The position numbers and the translations under genes are program-made. 64,000 nucleotides of DNA from Candidatus Bathyarchaeota archaeon (lineage in GTDB: Archaea > Thermoproteota > Bathyarchaeia > Bathyarchaeales > WUQV01), in assembly GCA_021158125.1 (NCBI GenBank), contig JAGGVF010000004.1:32169-96168 (forward strand), written 5' to 3'. The notes beneath the pieces are model-generated. The model searched no databases. It was not told the origin of the DNA and worked only from the letters and a program-made list of their open reading frames with translations. Positions 51,033-59,097 of the stretch are shown in pieces (position 1 is the stretch's first letter; each line of letters begins with the position of its first letter).

Positions 51033-52202
51033 TTGTTCACTCTTCTGATATGGCGACAAATAACCCTCATTACGATGGGTGCATTTACAGAAGAAATAAA
51101 CCCTACATACCTAGAGAAAACAATCGGATATATGATATATTATATTTCAATAGCAATATTTTGTCTGCTTAGTTCAATTTTGTCTAGAAAAATTGGTAGG
51201 AAGCTACGGACATATATATGGATAAGTATAGCGCTATTTTGTACGGTAATTTCGATGTTACCTAAGCATGTCATACTTTTTATCATTTATGCATTCCTTA
51301 GTGGTCTATCGTTTGGATTTGGCCTACCTCCTTCTCTTGGTTTTTTTGCAGATTATACTACAACTCAAAGTCGTGGGCGTGCTAGTGCGGCTATATTTTT
51401 TGTAACAAATCTTATTTTAGTTCCTCTTGCGATAACTACCAAAGAAGTAGGTGAGATTCTTCTATCGATTATTTCATTCACCTTACTAAGTATAACTTCT
51501 ATTTTATTCTCAAGGTTCGAACAAAGAGAACAAGTCATAGAAAGAAGGATTAGTATTGCATCTATTGTTTTAAGTAAACCTTTCCTATTTTACTTTATCT
51601 CTTCGTGTATCTTCTGCCTTATCGACGCACTAGAAACACCAATTTTAGAGAATTTCTTAAATAAATCATTTGGAAGAAATTTCAGGGACATTATATTATC
51701 AATTGAAACGATCATCACTGCATTTTCGGCAGTTGCCGCTGGTTTTCTTGTTGACTTTTATGGACGGAAAAAAATAATAATCTACGGTTTTGTAGCTTCT
51801 GGTATTGCTTATGCAACCGTTGGTACAGTTTCATTTCACGTAGCTTCATGGTACTTATATGCAGTTATCGACGGTATCGCTTTGGGCTTCTTTGCAGTAA
51901 TACTTATTTTCACCGTCTGGGGAGATCTTTCTTCGCCTAGTACAAGCGAAAAATACTATGCTGTAGGAAGTTTGCCATTCTTCATAGTAGGTTTCCTTCT
52001 AAAGATCGTCGTTCCGTATGTAGAGGTTATTCCAGTAAATGCTGCTTTTTCTTTTGCTAGCTTTTTCTTATTCTTAGCTGTTTTGCCTTTAATGTACGCC
52101 CCAGAGACTCTGCCTGAAAAGGAAATTAGGCGTAGAGAGCTGAAAAAGTACGTTGAGAAAGCTAAGAAGCTTCGTGAAAAGTATGAGAAGGGTGAAGATT
52201 AG
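51033..52202 (+). CDS. MFS-type transporter with about 12 membrane segments
   Basis: 389 residues, mainly hydrophobic. RKIGRKLRTYIWI resembles the MFS loop-2 motif, and YGRKKIIIYGFVASGIAYAT is its counterpart in the second half. First helices: IGYMIYYISIAIFCLLSSIL, VILFIIYAFLSGLSFGFGLP. The TTG at 51033 has no ribosome-binding signal. The frame is open from 50970, and GGGGG lies exactly 7 nt before an in-frame ATA at 50991, so the natural start may be there (adding IARFSVLWKKHFFI), either as a non-standard codon or an ATG changed by mutation or error. Probably exports the product of the peptide cluster. Confidence 0.85.
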   Translation: MFTLLIWRQITLITMGAFTEEINPTYLEKTIGYMIYYISIAIFCLLSSILSRKIGRKLRTYIWISIALFCTVISMLPKHVILFIIYAFLSGLSFGFGLPPSLGFFADYTTTQSRGRASAAIFFVTNLILVPLAITTKEVGEILLSIISFTLLSITSILFSRFEQREQVIERRISIASIVLSKPFLFYFISSCIFCLIDALETPILENFLNKSFGRNFRDIILSIETIITAFSAVAAGFLVDFYGRKKIIIYGFVASGIAYATVGTVSFHVASWYLYAVIDGIALGFFAVILIFTVWGDLSSPSTSEKYYAVGSLPFFIVGFLLKIVVPYVEVIPVNAAFSFASFFLFLAVLPLMYAPETLPEKEIRRRELKKYVEKAKKLREKYEKGED

Positions 52203-52969
52203 AGTTTTTCTATTTTTGCTGCTATTTCGTGTAGTATTTTTGTGAAGGGGTGTTCTGGTTTTTCTAGGCTGAATATGCTGTTTCCTCCTAGGCGTAGTAC
52301 GTCGCAGAAGCATGGCAGTACGTCTATTACTGGCAGATTACTCATTTCCTCGTATTTTTTCCGTAGTTTTTCTCTTTCTTCTATAGAGGAGATCATTTCT
52401 ATTGGTACTTTATTTACTACTATGCCTGTTTTCTTTTCGAATAGGTCGTAGAGTTCGTGGACCATGCGTTGGGTTCCTTCGATGTCTGATATGTCCATTG
52501 TTGTTACTACTATGACTGTGTCTGCGCTTACTATGGCGTTTATTGAAGAGTACTGTAGTCCTGGACTTGTGTCTAGGATTAGGTAGTCGAATTCGAGGTC
52601 ATTTAAAAGTGTGTTTCTTAATGAGAGTAGGCGGCCTAGGGCTTTCATTTCCCATTTTCTGTCCTTAGCTGACATTTCCCTAATGGCCTCTGTTGAAGGA
52701 TTGGCTAGCCCTAGATAAAGCGGCCCGTTAATTCTGTCCGAATAATCCATTATAACCCTTTTAATGTCGCATACACCATTTAGATAGTCGTTTAGCCAGT
52801 ATTTCGCTTCGTTTACTCCAAAAATGGCGTGTAAGCTTGGAGCCCTAAAATCCATGTCGAAAAGGGAAACTTTTCGCTTTTCCGTTGCAAATATTGCCGC
52901 AAGATTTGTTGACATCAAAGTTTTTCCGGTTCCACCCTTATAAGAATGAACTGCAATTATCTTCTTCAC
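52199..52969 (-). CDS. MinD/ParA-family ATPase
   Basis: 256 residues. Deviant Walker A in VHSYKGGTGKTLMSTNLAAI with lysine for dimerisation, then VSLFDMDFRAPSLHAIFG, DYLILDTSPGLQYSSINAIV (switch II) and VIVVTTMDISDIEGTQRM. Such ATPases place or partition proteins or DNA at the cell membrane or nucleoid. It has no C-terminal amphipathic membrane helix. Its start overlaps the stop of the upstream winged-helix gene by 4 bp (ATGA), so they form an operon. Convergent with the MFS gene over 4 bp. Confidence 0.93.
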   Translation of the reverse strand: MKKIIAVHSYKGGTGKTLMSTNLAAIFATEKRKVSLFDMDFRAPSLHAIFGVNEAKYWLNDYLNGVCDIKRVIMDYSDRINGPLYLGLANPSTEAIREMSAKDRKWEMKALGRLLSLRNTLLNDLEFDYLILDTSPGLQYSSINAIVSADTVIVVTTMDISDIEGTQRMVHELYDLFEKKTGIVVNKVPIEMISSIEEREKLRKKYEEMSNLPVIDVLPCFCDVLRLGGNSIFSLEKPEHPFTKILHEIAAKIEKL

Positions 52970-53376
52970 TTCTTGTTTTCCTCCTTTTCCACGTAGAAGT
53001 AGGCTTTACGTCCAACTCTTTCCTTCTTAAGGTAGCCCATCAAAACCAGCTGATTTAAATAGGCGCTTTCCACAGCCCTCGCCCTTTTCGTTTGTTCGGC
53101 AACTTCATCGGCTGTAGCCCGCCCCAACTTACAAATTGTTATAGCCGTTTTCCTTAAATGATCAGGTAATGAAAGAAGAGTCATAACGTCAAGTGCATCT
53201 GGCAGCTGTTCCGGAATATTCCTTGGCTCCTGCTGCTTTTGAAGTTCAATTATAACCTCCATCTTTTCATTTAGCCTATCTAAGCTTTTCTTAATTTTTT
53301 CTAAAATTTGAATCTCGCTTTTTCGGAAGGTTCTCTCCTTAGTCTTCAAGTTTTTCTCTCCTGTTTTGTTTGACAC
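52966..53376 (-). CDS. Winged-helix DNA-binding protein, partner of the MinD-like ATPase
   Basis: 136 residues. N-terminal coiled coil (KSEIQILEKIKKSLDRLNEKMEVIIELQKQ), then a winged helix (LPDHLRKTAITICKLGRATA, VAEQTKRARAVESAYLNQLV, KKERVGRKAYFYVEKEE). ATGA overlap with the MinD/ParA-like ATPase gene. A ParA-like ATPase translationally coupled to a dimeric DNA-binding protein recalls ParA-ParB pairs and positioned regulators. Divergent from Taw1. Confidence 0.85.
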   Translation of the reverse strand: MSNKTGEKNLKTKERTFRKSEIQILEKIKKSLDRLNEKMEVIIELQKQQEPRNIPEQLPDALDVMTLLSLPDHLRKTAITICKLGRATADEVAEQTKRARAVESAYLNQLVLMGYLKKERVGRKAYFYVEKEENKK

Positions 53377-53641
53377 ATCTACGGTATTCTCTATAATACT
53401 GTTTATTAAGTCTTACGATATAATTTTACATAGTCTAAAAATAAAGTCAAAATTCTATTCAAAACCGGAACATTCAGCTTTCAATAGTTGTAGTTGTTCA
53501 GTTTCAAGAAAAATCCCATTAAAAGGGGAATTGAAAGATAGTTCCGAAAATTATCGAAAGGTCTGGAATAAAGTTTAACATTTCCTTCCATGTTCATTTA
53601 CCTTAGTCTTTTTATTTTGCCTCGTATTTTAAAACATTGAA

Positions 53642-54616
53642 ATGAAAACTGAAAATGAACAGTTGCTTGTGCCGGAAGAACTAGTTAAAACTTTACGTAG
53701 GCAAAGGTATCACTTAGTAGGTAGACATTCAGCCGTGAAACGTTGCAGATGGCTCTATGAATCTCTAATAAATGATAGGGTTTGCTATAAACAGAAATTT
53801 TATGGAATAAAAAGTCACCAGTGCATTCAGATGTCTCCAACAGCATTTTACTGCACAATGCGCTGTTTATTCTGTTGGAGAGCCCAATCCGGAGATTTGG
53901 GAATAAAATGGGAGGAACTTAAACTTCCGGAAAAATGGGATTCACCCGAAGAAATCGTTGAAGGATGCATAAAGGCGCAACTTGAAATATTAAGCGGTTA
54001 CAAGGGGAATCCGAAAACGAACATGAAAAAATATGCTGAGGCTTTACATCCTAAACATGTTGCCATAAGCCTCATAGGTGAGCCAACCCTCTACGAACCT
54101 TTAGGAGAACTCATACATGAATTTCACAAAAGAGGTTTCACAACGTTTTTAGTCTCAAATGGAACATTGCCTGAAGCCCTTTCAAAACTGAGCGAAGAAC
54201 CAACCCAACTTTATATTTCCTTATATGGGCCGGATGAAAAAACTTTTAAGAAAATAAGTCGTCCTCAAATTCCTAAGGCATGGGAAAGAATAAACCAAAC
54301 CTTAGAAATGTTAAACAGTTTCAAATGCCCAACAGTTATCAGAATAACCCTCGTAAGAAACCTAAACATGAAAAATCCAGAGTTATATGCAAAACTTATT
54401 GAGAAGGCGAATTCAACATATGTCGAGCCTAAGGCCTACATGCATGTAGGTTTTTCAAGGCTACGGTTAAAATATGAAAACATGCCAACCCACAGTGAAA
54501 TTCGAAATTTTGCTGAAGAACTAGCTAAAGAAACTGAATATAAGATTATTGATGAATCAAAAGAAAGCCGGGTTGTTCTGCTTAGCAGTCTAGAAAAACC
54601 CATAAAATTTTCATAA
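53642..54616 (+). CDS. taw1: 4-demethylwyosine synthase Taw1 (radical SAM)
   Basis: 324 residues. Radical SAM cluster C71-x3-C75-x2-C78 in AFYCTMRCLFCWRAQSGD, and a second cluster from C35, C48 and C61 with the same 13/13 spacing as the Pyrococcus enzyme. HVAISLIGEPTLYEPLGELI and YISLYGPDEKTFKKISRP follow. It adds two carbons of pyruvate to m1G37 of tRNA-Phe to make 4-demethylwyosine. Complete and typical. Confidence 0.95.
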   Translation: MKTENEQLLVPEELVKTLRRQRYHLVGRHSAVKRCRWLYESLINDRVCYKQKFYGIKSHQCIQMSPTAFYCTMRCLFCWRAQSGDLGIKWEELKLPEKWDSPEEIVEGCIKAQLEILSGYKGNPKTNMKKYAEALHPKHVAISLIGEPTLYEPLGELIHEFHKRGFTTFLVSNGTLPEALSKLSEEPTQLYISLYGPDEKTFKKISRPQIPKAWERINQTLEMLNSFKCPTVIRITLVRNLNMKNPELYAKLIEKANSTYVEPKAYMHVGFSRLRLKYENMPTHSEIRNFAEELAKETEYKIIDESKESRVVLLSSLEKPIKFS

Positions 54617-54730
54617 AATAGTTATTAGGTTGCTATATGAGATTTTGACGTTACATTTGTTCAAAATATAAATGTTTAAATAATGTGCCTCCTAATGGGA
54701 TAAAGTCATGGCTGAGTAGAGGTGGCCGAA

Positions 54731-54925
54731 ATGGTCAATGTGGGTAGAGGCAGACTGTTCAGGCGGAAAGACGGAAAGTATTTAATATATCTCCCAAAGG
54801 ATTTGGCTGAAGACAGCATGTTCCCCTTTAAAGGAGAAGAATCCGTTTATGTTAAAGTAAGCTTCGAACTGGGCGACGAAAAATTAGTGGTTGAAAGATG
54901 GCCTGAAAAGGAAAGTCGAAAGTAG
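54731..54925 (+). CDS. Small AbrB/SpoVT-like or beta-strand protein, function unknown
   Basis: About 64 residues from ATG 54731 after GGTG (GTG 54722 would add three residues). VGRGRLFRRKDGKYLIYLPKDLAEDSMFPF has the KYLIYLPKDLAEDS core of swapped-hairpin AbrB-type DNA-binding domains, and the end VKVSFELGDEKLVVERWPEK is strand-like. A DNA-binding or antitoxin-like role is possible but no toxin gene is adjacent. It precedes translin by about 80 bp. Confidence 0.65.
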   Translation: MVNVGRGRLFRRKDGKYLIYLPKDLAEDSMFPFKGEESVYVKVSFELGDEKLVVERWPEKESRK

Positions 54926-55005
54926 ACTTTCCGTCAATACACCCCTTACATTTTCTTGAAAACCGTTATTATTATCGTTCTACATTTTATCCTTGAGGTT
55001 AAGTT

Positions 55006-55659
55006 ATGTCCTTAAAATCCTTACTTACTGAAATCCATGAAGAACTTAAGAAGAGGGAAAAAGCAAAGGAAAAAGTTCAAAATATTATGAGAAAAGCTAC
55101 TAGGCTTTCAAAGCAAGCAATACTTTTGACCCATCAAAAACGCATAAAGGAATCAAAGGATCTGTTAAAGGAGGCTAAATCACTCTTTAAACAGTTACAA
55201 AGGATATGCAAAAAATATCCCGACATGTTTTATAGCGGGATGGTTAACGCAGCGTTTCAAGAATATGCAGAGGCTAACATACTTACCGAACTCATAGAAA
55301 ATGAACGTTTTCCAAGTCCATCAGAAATCGAAGTTCCCATAGTTGATTACATTCTTGGTTTAGCGGATGTAGTTGGAGAGTTTAGAAGGCAAGCATTAGA
55401 CGCTTTAAGAAAGGGAGACGTTTCATATGCCGAGAAATGCTTGGAAGTGATGGAGACAATTTATGTTGAGTTAATGACCATGGAGGACGGATACATACTT
55501 GTGCCTGGTTTAAGGAGAAAATGCGACGTTGCCAGAAGGATAATTGAAACAACGAGGGGAGAAGTAACGGTTGAAGCCAGAAGAAGTTCACTTGAGAAGG
55601 CGATAAAAAATCTTGAGAAAAAGCTTAAGGAAAAGGGAAAATCGAAAATTGAAATGTAA
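55006..55659 (+). CDS. Translin family protein
   Basis: 217 residues, all-helical. RKATRLSKQAILLTHQKRIKESKDLLKEAKSLFKQL and AAFQEYAEANILTELIENERFPSP match the translin fold, and VDYILGLADVVGEFRRQALDALRKG, VPGLRRKCDVARRIIE follow. Translins form octameric barrels that bind or cut single-stranded nucleic acid. GAGGT precedes the ATG. The end overlaps the start of endonuclease V by 11 bp. Confidence 0.9.
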   Translation: MSLKSLLTEIHEELKKREKAKEKVQNIMRKATRLSKQAILLTHQKRIKESKDLLKEAKSLFKQLQRICKKYPDMFYSGMVNAAFQEYAEANILTELIENERFPSPSEIEVPIVDYILGLADVVGEFRRQALDALRKGDVSYAEKCLEVMETIYVELMTMEDGYILVPGLRRKCDVARRIIETTRGEVTVEARRSSLEKAIKNLEKKLKEKGKSKIEM

Positions 55660-56326
55660 TGTTCCAGCGAATTTTTCCGTTGAAAAAGCCCGTCTAATTC
55701 AGTTAGAACTTTCAAAAAAGATAGTTAAGGAAGACATGTTTTCTAAGGAAGTAAAATATGTTGCAGGAGTTGACGTAGCCTACACGAACGGAAAGGCAAT
55801 AGGCGCAGTAGCAGTTTTTGATTTTCCTTCACTTTCCCGAATTGAAGTTAAAACTACAATTGTTGAAAACCGTTTCCCGTATATTCCGACATTACTCTCA
55901 TTTAGGGAGCTTCACCCAACGTTGTCTGCGATAAAGAAATTAAGCGAATCTCCAGACGTCTACCTTGTTGACGGACATGGTTTAGCTCATCCCTACCGCT
56001 TAGGGTTTGCAAGTCATTTAGGCTTAATACTTAAAAAGCCAACTATAGGAGTTGCGAAAAGTCTCCTATATGGAAAAGTTGTAAAAACTCCTAAGAAAGT
56101 TGGAGAAGCCACCTTGATATATGATAACGAGGAAGTGATTGGTGCGGTTCTTCTTACCAAAGAGAAAAGGAAGCCTATTTATGTTAGCATTGGACACATG
56201 ATTTCCCTTGAAACTGCAATAGAAATTGTGAAAGGTTGCATACGAGAGTATAGAATTCCGGAGCCTATAAGAGCCGCTCACTTGGCTGCAAATGAACTTA
56301 AAAGGAAAATTGTTCGAAAGCACTAA
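55649..56326 (+). CDS. nfi: Endonuclease V (deoxyinosine 3'-endonuclease)
   Basis: About 225 residues from TTG 55649. Metal and substrate residues: YVAGVDVAYTN (Asp), YIPTLLSFRELHPTL (Glu), YLVDGHGLAHPYRLGFASHL (Asp/His) and AKSLLYGKVVKTP (catalytic Lys region). Cleaves DNA or RNA one base beyond inosine in nucleic-acid repair. It overlaps the translin gene, which also acts on single-stranded nucleic acid, so the pair may be functionally linked. Complete. Confidence 0.93.
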   Translation: MKCNVPANFSVEKARLIQLELSKKIVKEDMFSKEVKYVAGVDVAYTNGKAIGAVAVFDFPSLSRIEVKTTIVENRFPYIPTLLSFRELHPTLSAIKKLSESPDVYLVDGHGLAHPYRLGFASHLGLILKKPTIGVAKSLLYGKVVKTPKKVGEATLIYDNEEVIGAVLLTKEKRKPIYVSIGHMISLETAIEIVKGCIREYRIPEPIRAAHLAANELKRKIVRKH

Positions 56327-56373
56327 TCGGAAATTTCTTAACTTAGCATATGTACTATTAGAGTTTCTGGCTG

Positions 56374-57075
56374 ATGAAAATGTTAGATAAACGCCTAGAA
56401 AGAATCGTCAATAAGATTAAGGATAGAACACTTCGCGAAAAAGTCATGGAACTGCTTGAAAACCCAACAGTTGAAATTGAAGGGGAAAAATTCAGCGGTC
56501 TTCCCCTAAAAACTTCGCCGGCTGGAATTTCAAGGCATCACAGTTATCCAGGCGGATTTATCGAGCATGTGATTGCCTCTGCTGAAATAGCTATGGCATT
56601 ATGCAAAGTTGTTAAGAAAGTCTACAAGGGAAAGGTTAACGAAGATTACGTACTTGCTGGAGTAATTCTGCATGATATCTTTAAACCGTTAACTTACGAG
56701 GAAAGGGAAGACGGAACCTACGGTGTCTCTCCGCTTGGCGAAAAATTGGATCATTTGACACTTGCAGTTGCAGAGCTTATAAGGCGGGGATTCCCGCTAG
56801 AGGTTATTCACATTGTCTGCGCTCATCATGGCTACGAAGCGGGGCCTATGGGGCCGAAAACCGTTGAAGCCTTAATATGCCACCTCGCAGACGTTGCGGA
56901 TTCAAGGCTAAACGGCGAAGTCTTACGAGCAGCAAGATATTTAATCTCAAAAACAACAGGCCAAGAACCTCCGCAGCTAACTTCCAAGGAAGCATTTGAA
57001 ATATTAAAGGTTAAAGCCGAAAAGGGCTGGGAAGGCCTCGAAAAGTTTTTAGAAAAGAAAATGGCAGAATCATGA
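56374..57075 (+). CDS. HD-domain phosphohydrolase
   Basis: 233 residues with HD metal ligands: ISRHHSYPGGFIEHVIASAE, VILHDIFKPLTYE, CAHHGYEAGPMG and CHLADVADSRL. The HHSYPGGFIEH element also occurs in YfbR-like nucleotidases and in the archaeal enzyme MptB that opens a cyclic pterin phosphate in methanopterin synthesis. Either fits; the presence of Fae in this genome makes the pterin idea worth a test. Start ATG after ATGAAA; 47 bp downstream of endonuclease V. Confidence 0.82.
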   Translation: MKMLDKRLERIVNKIKDRTLREKVMELLENPTVEIEGEKFSGLPLKTSPAGISRHHSYPGGFIEHVIASAEIAMALCKVVKKVYKGKVNEDYVLAGVILHDIFKPLTYEEREDGTYGVSPLGEKLDHLTLAVAELIRRGFPLEVIHIVCAHHGYEAGPMGPKTVEALICHLADVADSRLNGEVLRAARYLISKTTGQEPPQLTSKEAFEILKVKAEKGWEGLEKFLEKKMAES

Positions 57076-57095
57076 GTCTCTCCTAGAAAATTAGT

Positions 57096-57164
57096 TTGGT
57101 GGGCCTCTCGCACTCAAGATCTCAATCACAATTCAGTGGGGCCAGAGTCGTCATCGCCCACCAA
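57096..57164. other. Possible structured RNA element
   Basis: TTGGTGGGC at 57096-57104 pairs perfectly with GCCCACCAA at 57156-57164, closing a 51-nt interior that is less A+T-rich than its surroundings. It lies in the gap between the HD gene and UPF0282. It could be a small RNA, or a terminator hairpin with a long loop. No tRNA or C/D-box pattern is present. Confidence 0.35.
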
Positions 57165-57221
57165 CAACATTTAGTAAATATCTTAAATAAAAATCTATAG
57201 TCGAAATGCGTGTTGAAATAG

Positions 57222-58202
57222 ATGTTGAAACACATTAAAGTTCAGCCGTTAGCAGCGGAAAGCCTTGGAGTACGTTCAATGTCAACTTTCATTGAAACTC
57301 CAAACATTAGAGTCTTGCTTGACGCTGGAGTTTCTCTTGCGCCAAACCGTTTTGGTTTTCAGCCGCATCCGCTTGAGTATAAGGCAATAATTGAAGCTAG
57401 AAAAAGGATAAAGGAAGCAGCAGAAAAAGCCGACATAGTAACAATCAGCCACTACCACTTTGACCATCATACACCTTCCTATACTGATTGGTGCTACAAC
57501 TGGACAAACGAAGAAACAGCAAGGGAAATTTATCAGGACAAATTTGTCCTCGCAAAAAGTTACAAATCAAAGATAAATTTCAATCAGCGTCGAAGAGGAT
57601 GGATGTTCACCAAAACAGGCGGTAAATACGCAAAAAAACTTGAATTTGCAGATGGAAAAAAGTTTAAGTTCGGAGAAACCACCATCAAGTTTTCCGAACC
57701 AGTTTTTCACGGCTCTGAAAACACGGCTTTAGGCTGGGTATTAATGATGCTGATTAAGTATGAAGACGAAAAAGTACTTTTCGCACCGGACGTGCAAGGT
57801 CCAATGTACGATAAAACTTTAAAAATGATATTGGCTGCGAAACCTCAGCTTCTAATTATAGGAGGCCCACCCCTCTACCTAGCTGATTTCAGAGTTAAAA
57901 AGGAGAATATAAACTTAGGAATAAGAAATCTCGAAATCTTGGCTGAGAAGATTCCAAACATGATTTTGGAGCATCACCTGCTCAGAGATGAAAATTGGAA
58001 AGAAAAGGTAAAATCTGTTTTCGAAAAAGCCCGCCAAAACCACCATAATGTTTTTACGGCTGCAGAATACATGAAACAAGAAAATAACCTCTTAGAATCC
58101 ATTAGAGATAAACTCTATCAAAATTTTCCACCGAGAAATGAATTCGAGAAATGGTCGAAACTTCCCGTTAAGAAGAGAAAAGTTTCTCCTCCGCCCATAT
58201 AG
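57222..58202 (+). CDS. UPF0282-family metallo-beta-lactamase-fold protein
   Basis: 326 residues. RVLLDAGVSLAPNRFGFQPH then VTISHYHFDHHTPSYTDWCY is the H-x-H-x-D-H metal site; VFHGSENTALGWVLMMLIKY, VLFAPDVQGP and MILEHHLLRDENW complete the metal ligands. The family is archaeal (UPF0282) and has no established activity. Usual full length. It ends with a basic, Pro-rich tail (KKRKVSPPPI). Confidence 0.88.
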   Translation: MLKHIKVQPLAAESLGVRSMSTFIETPNIRVLLDAGVSLAPNRFGFQPHPLEYKAIIEARKRIKEAAEKADIVTISHYHFDHHTPSYTDWCYNWTNEETAREIYQDKFVLAKSYKSKINFNQRRRGWMFTKTGGKYAKKLEFADGKKFKFGETTIKFSEPVFHGSENTALGWVLMMLIKYEDEKVLFAPDVQGPMYDKTLKMILAAKPQLLIIGGPPLYLADFRVKKENINLGIRNLEILAEKIPNMILEHHLLRDENWKEKVKSVFEKARQNHHNVFTAAEYMKQENNLLESIRDKLYQNFPPRNEFEKWSKLPVKKRKVSPPPI

Positions 58203-58352
58203 CTATGGCAAAGACGAAACAGTCGCTAAACCTATAAGGATAGTTAAACTTTAAAACTCCATGAAAGGAGGCAAAAGAAACAACACAGTAGGCTAGAAGA
58301 AATGAAAAAATAGCATTCATGGTTTTCATTCAGCCTTAGATACGATGTATCA

Positions 58353-58438
58353 CCACCACGATCTCTCTGGTGGGGAGGACCTACCGGTGGCGTTGCAAGG
58401 AAATTCCTAGGATTGCGACATTTCCCACTCTAGGAGGG
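58353..58438 (+). other. Structured leader upstream of membrane protein gene
   Basis: Hairpin 1 is CCACCA/TGGTGG (58353-58358 with 58368-58373). Hairpin 2 is GTTGCAA/TTGCGAC (58392-58398 with 58413-58419). CCTAG at 58406-58410, in the loop of hairpin 2, is complementary to CTAGG at 58430-58434, which overlaps the ribosome-binding sequence GGAGGG (58433-58438). The leader could control translation. Folded by eye only. Confidence 0.4.
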
Positions 58439-58444
58439 ATTCAG

Positions 58445-58924
58445 ATGGAAGAGAGAGAAAGAAGAAAGAAGTTGAGCCAAATTTGGCTGATCGCTGATGC
58501 AGTGTTTGTTAGCGGTATCATTATGCTATGGATATTGACATTCTTTGTGAACCCCTTCTACAGCTACTCTCCCTCTGAAACAGCGTTTATTTTCGAAACA
58601 TTGGGAGGCATTGAAATATACCATGTACTGCGAATATTTGTACTAATAGTAGCATTCGTTCCAACATACTATATCTACGCACGAGTAGTATCTAACCTAA
58701 ACTTAAACGATAACTCCACAATGTCAAGAATAAAGTCATGCCTACTTAACATGACTATACTTCTATTAGCACCAATGGTTTTGTTCTTTATACTTTACCT
58801 TCCTGATGTAACATCAATCCCACATTTAGTTTCCGATGCAACGTATAGCATTCTTGCTGGCTTTGGATTGGGAACAGTGCTTGGACGTATTAAGCTATTG
58901 ATCACAAATAAAACTGAAAAATAA
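58445..58924 (+). CDS. Integral membrane protein, about four transmembrane segments
   Basis: 159 residues from ATG 58445, 6 nt after GGAGGG. Membrane segments: IWLIADAVFVSGIIMLWILTFF, VLRIFVLIVAFVPTYYIYAR, SCLLNMTILLLAPMVLFFIL and YSILAGFGLGTVLGRIKLLI, flanked by a basic N-terminus (MEERERRKKL). No family motif. The leader is strongly structured. It is isolated from both neighbours. Confidence 0.75.
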   Translation: MEERERRKKLSQIWLIADAVFVSGIIMLWILTFFVNPFYSYSPSETAFIFETLGGIEIYHVLRIFVLIVAFVPTYYIYARVVSNLNLNDNSTMSRIKSCLLNMTILLLAPMVLFFILYLPDVTSIPHLVSDATYSILAGFGLGTVLGRIKLLITNKTEK

Positions 58925-59097
58925 ATATCTCCCCTCTCCCTTTCTCAAAAATTATCAATTTAAAAATAAAACAACAAAACAGAAAGTTTTTAAATAATTA
59001 TTTATTAGCAAAGATAATTAATTCAGTAGAAAGGCGTATCCATGGGGAAAAGGACTATCGCAAATTTATGAGGTCTCAAATTTAGGTTGAGATTTAA

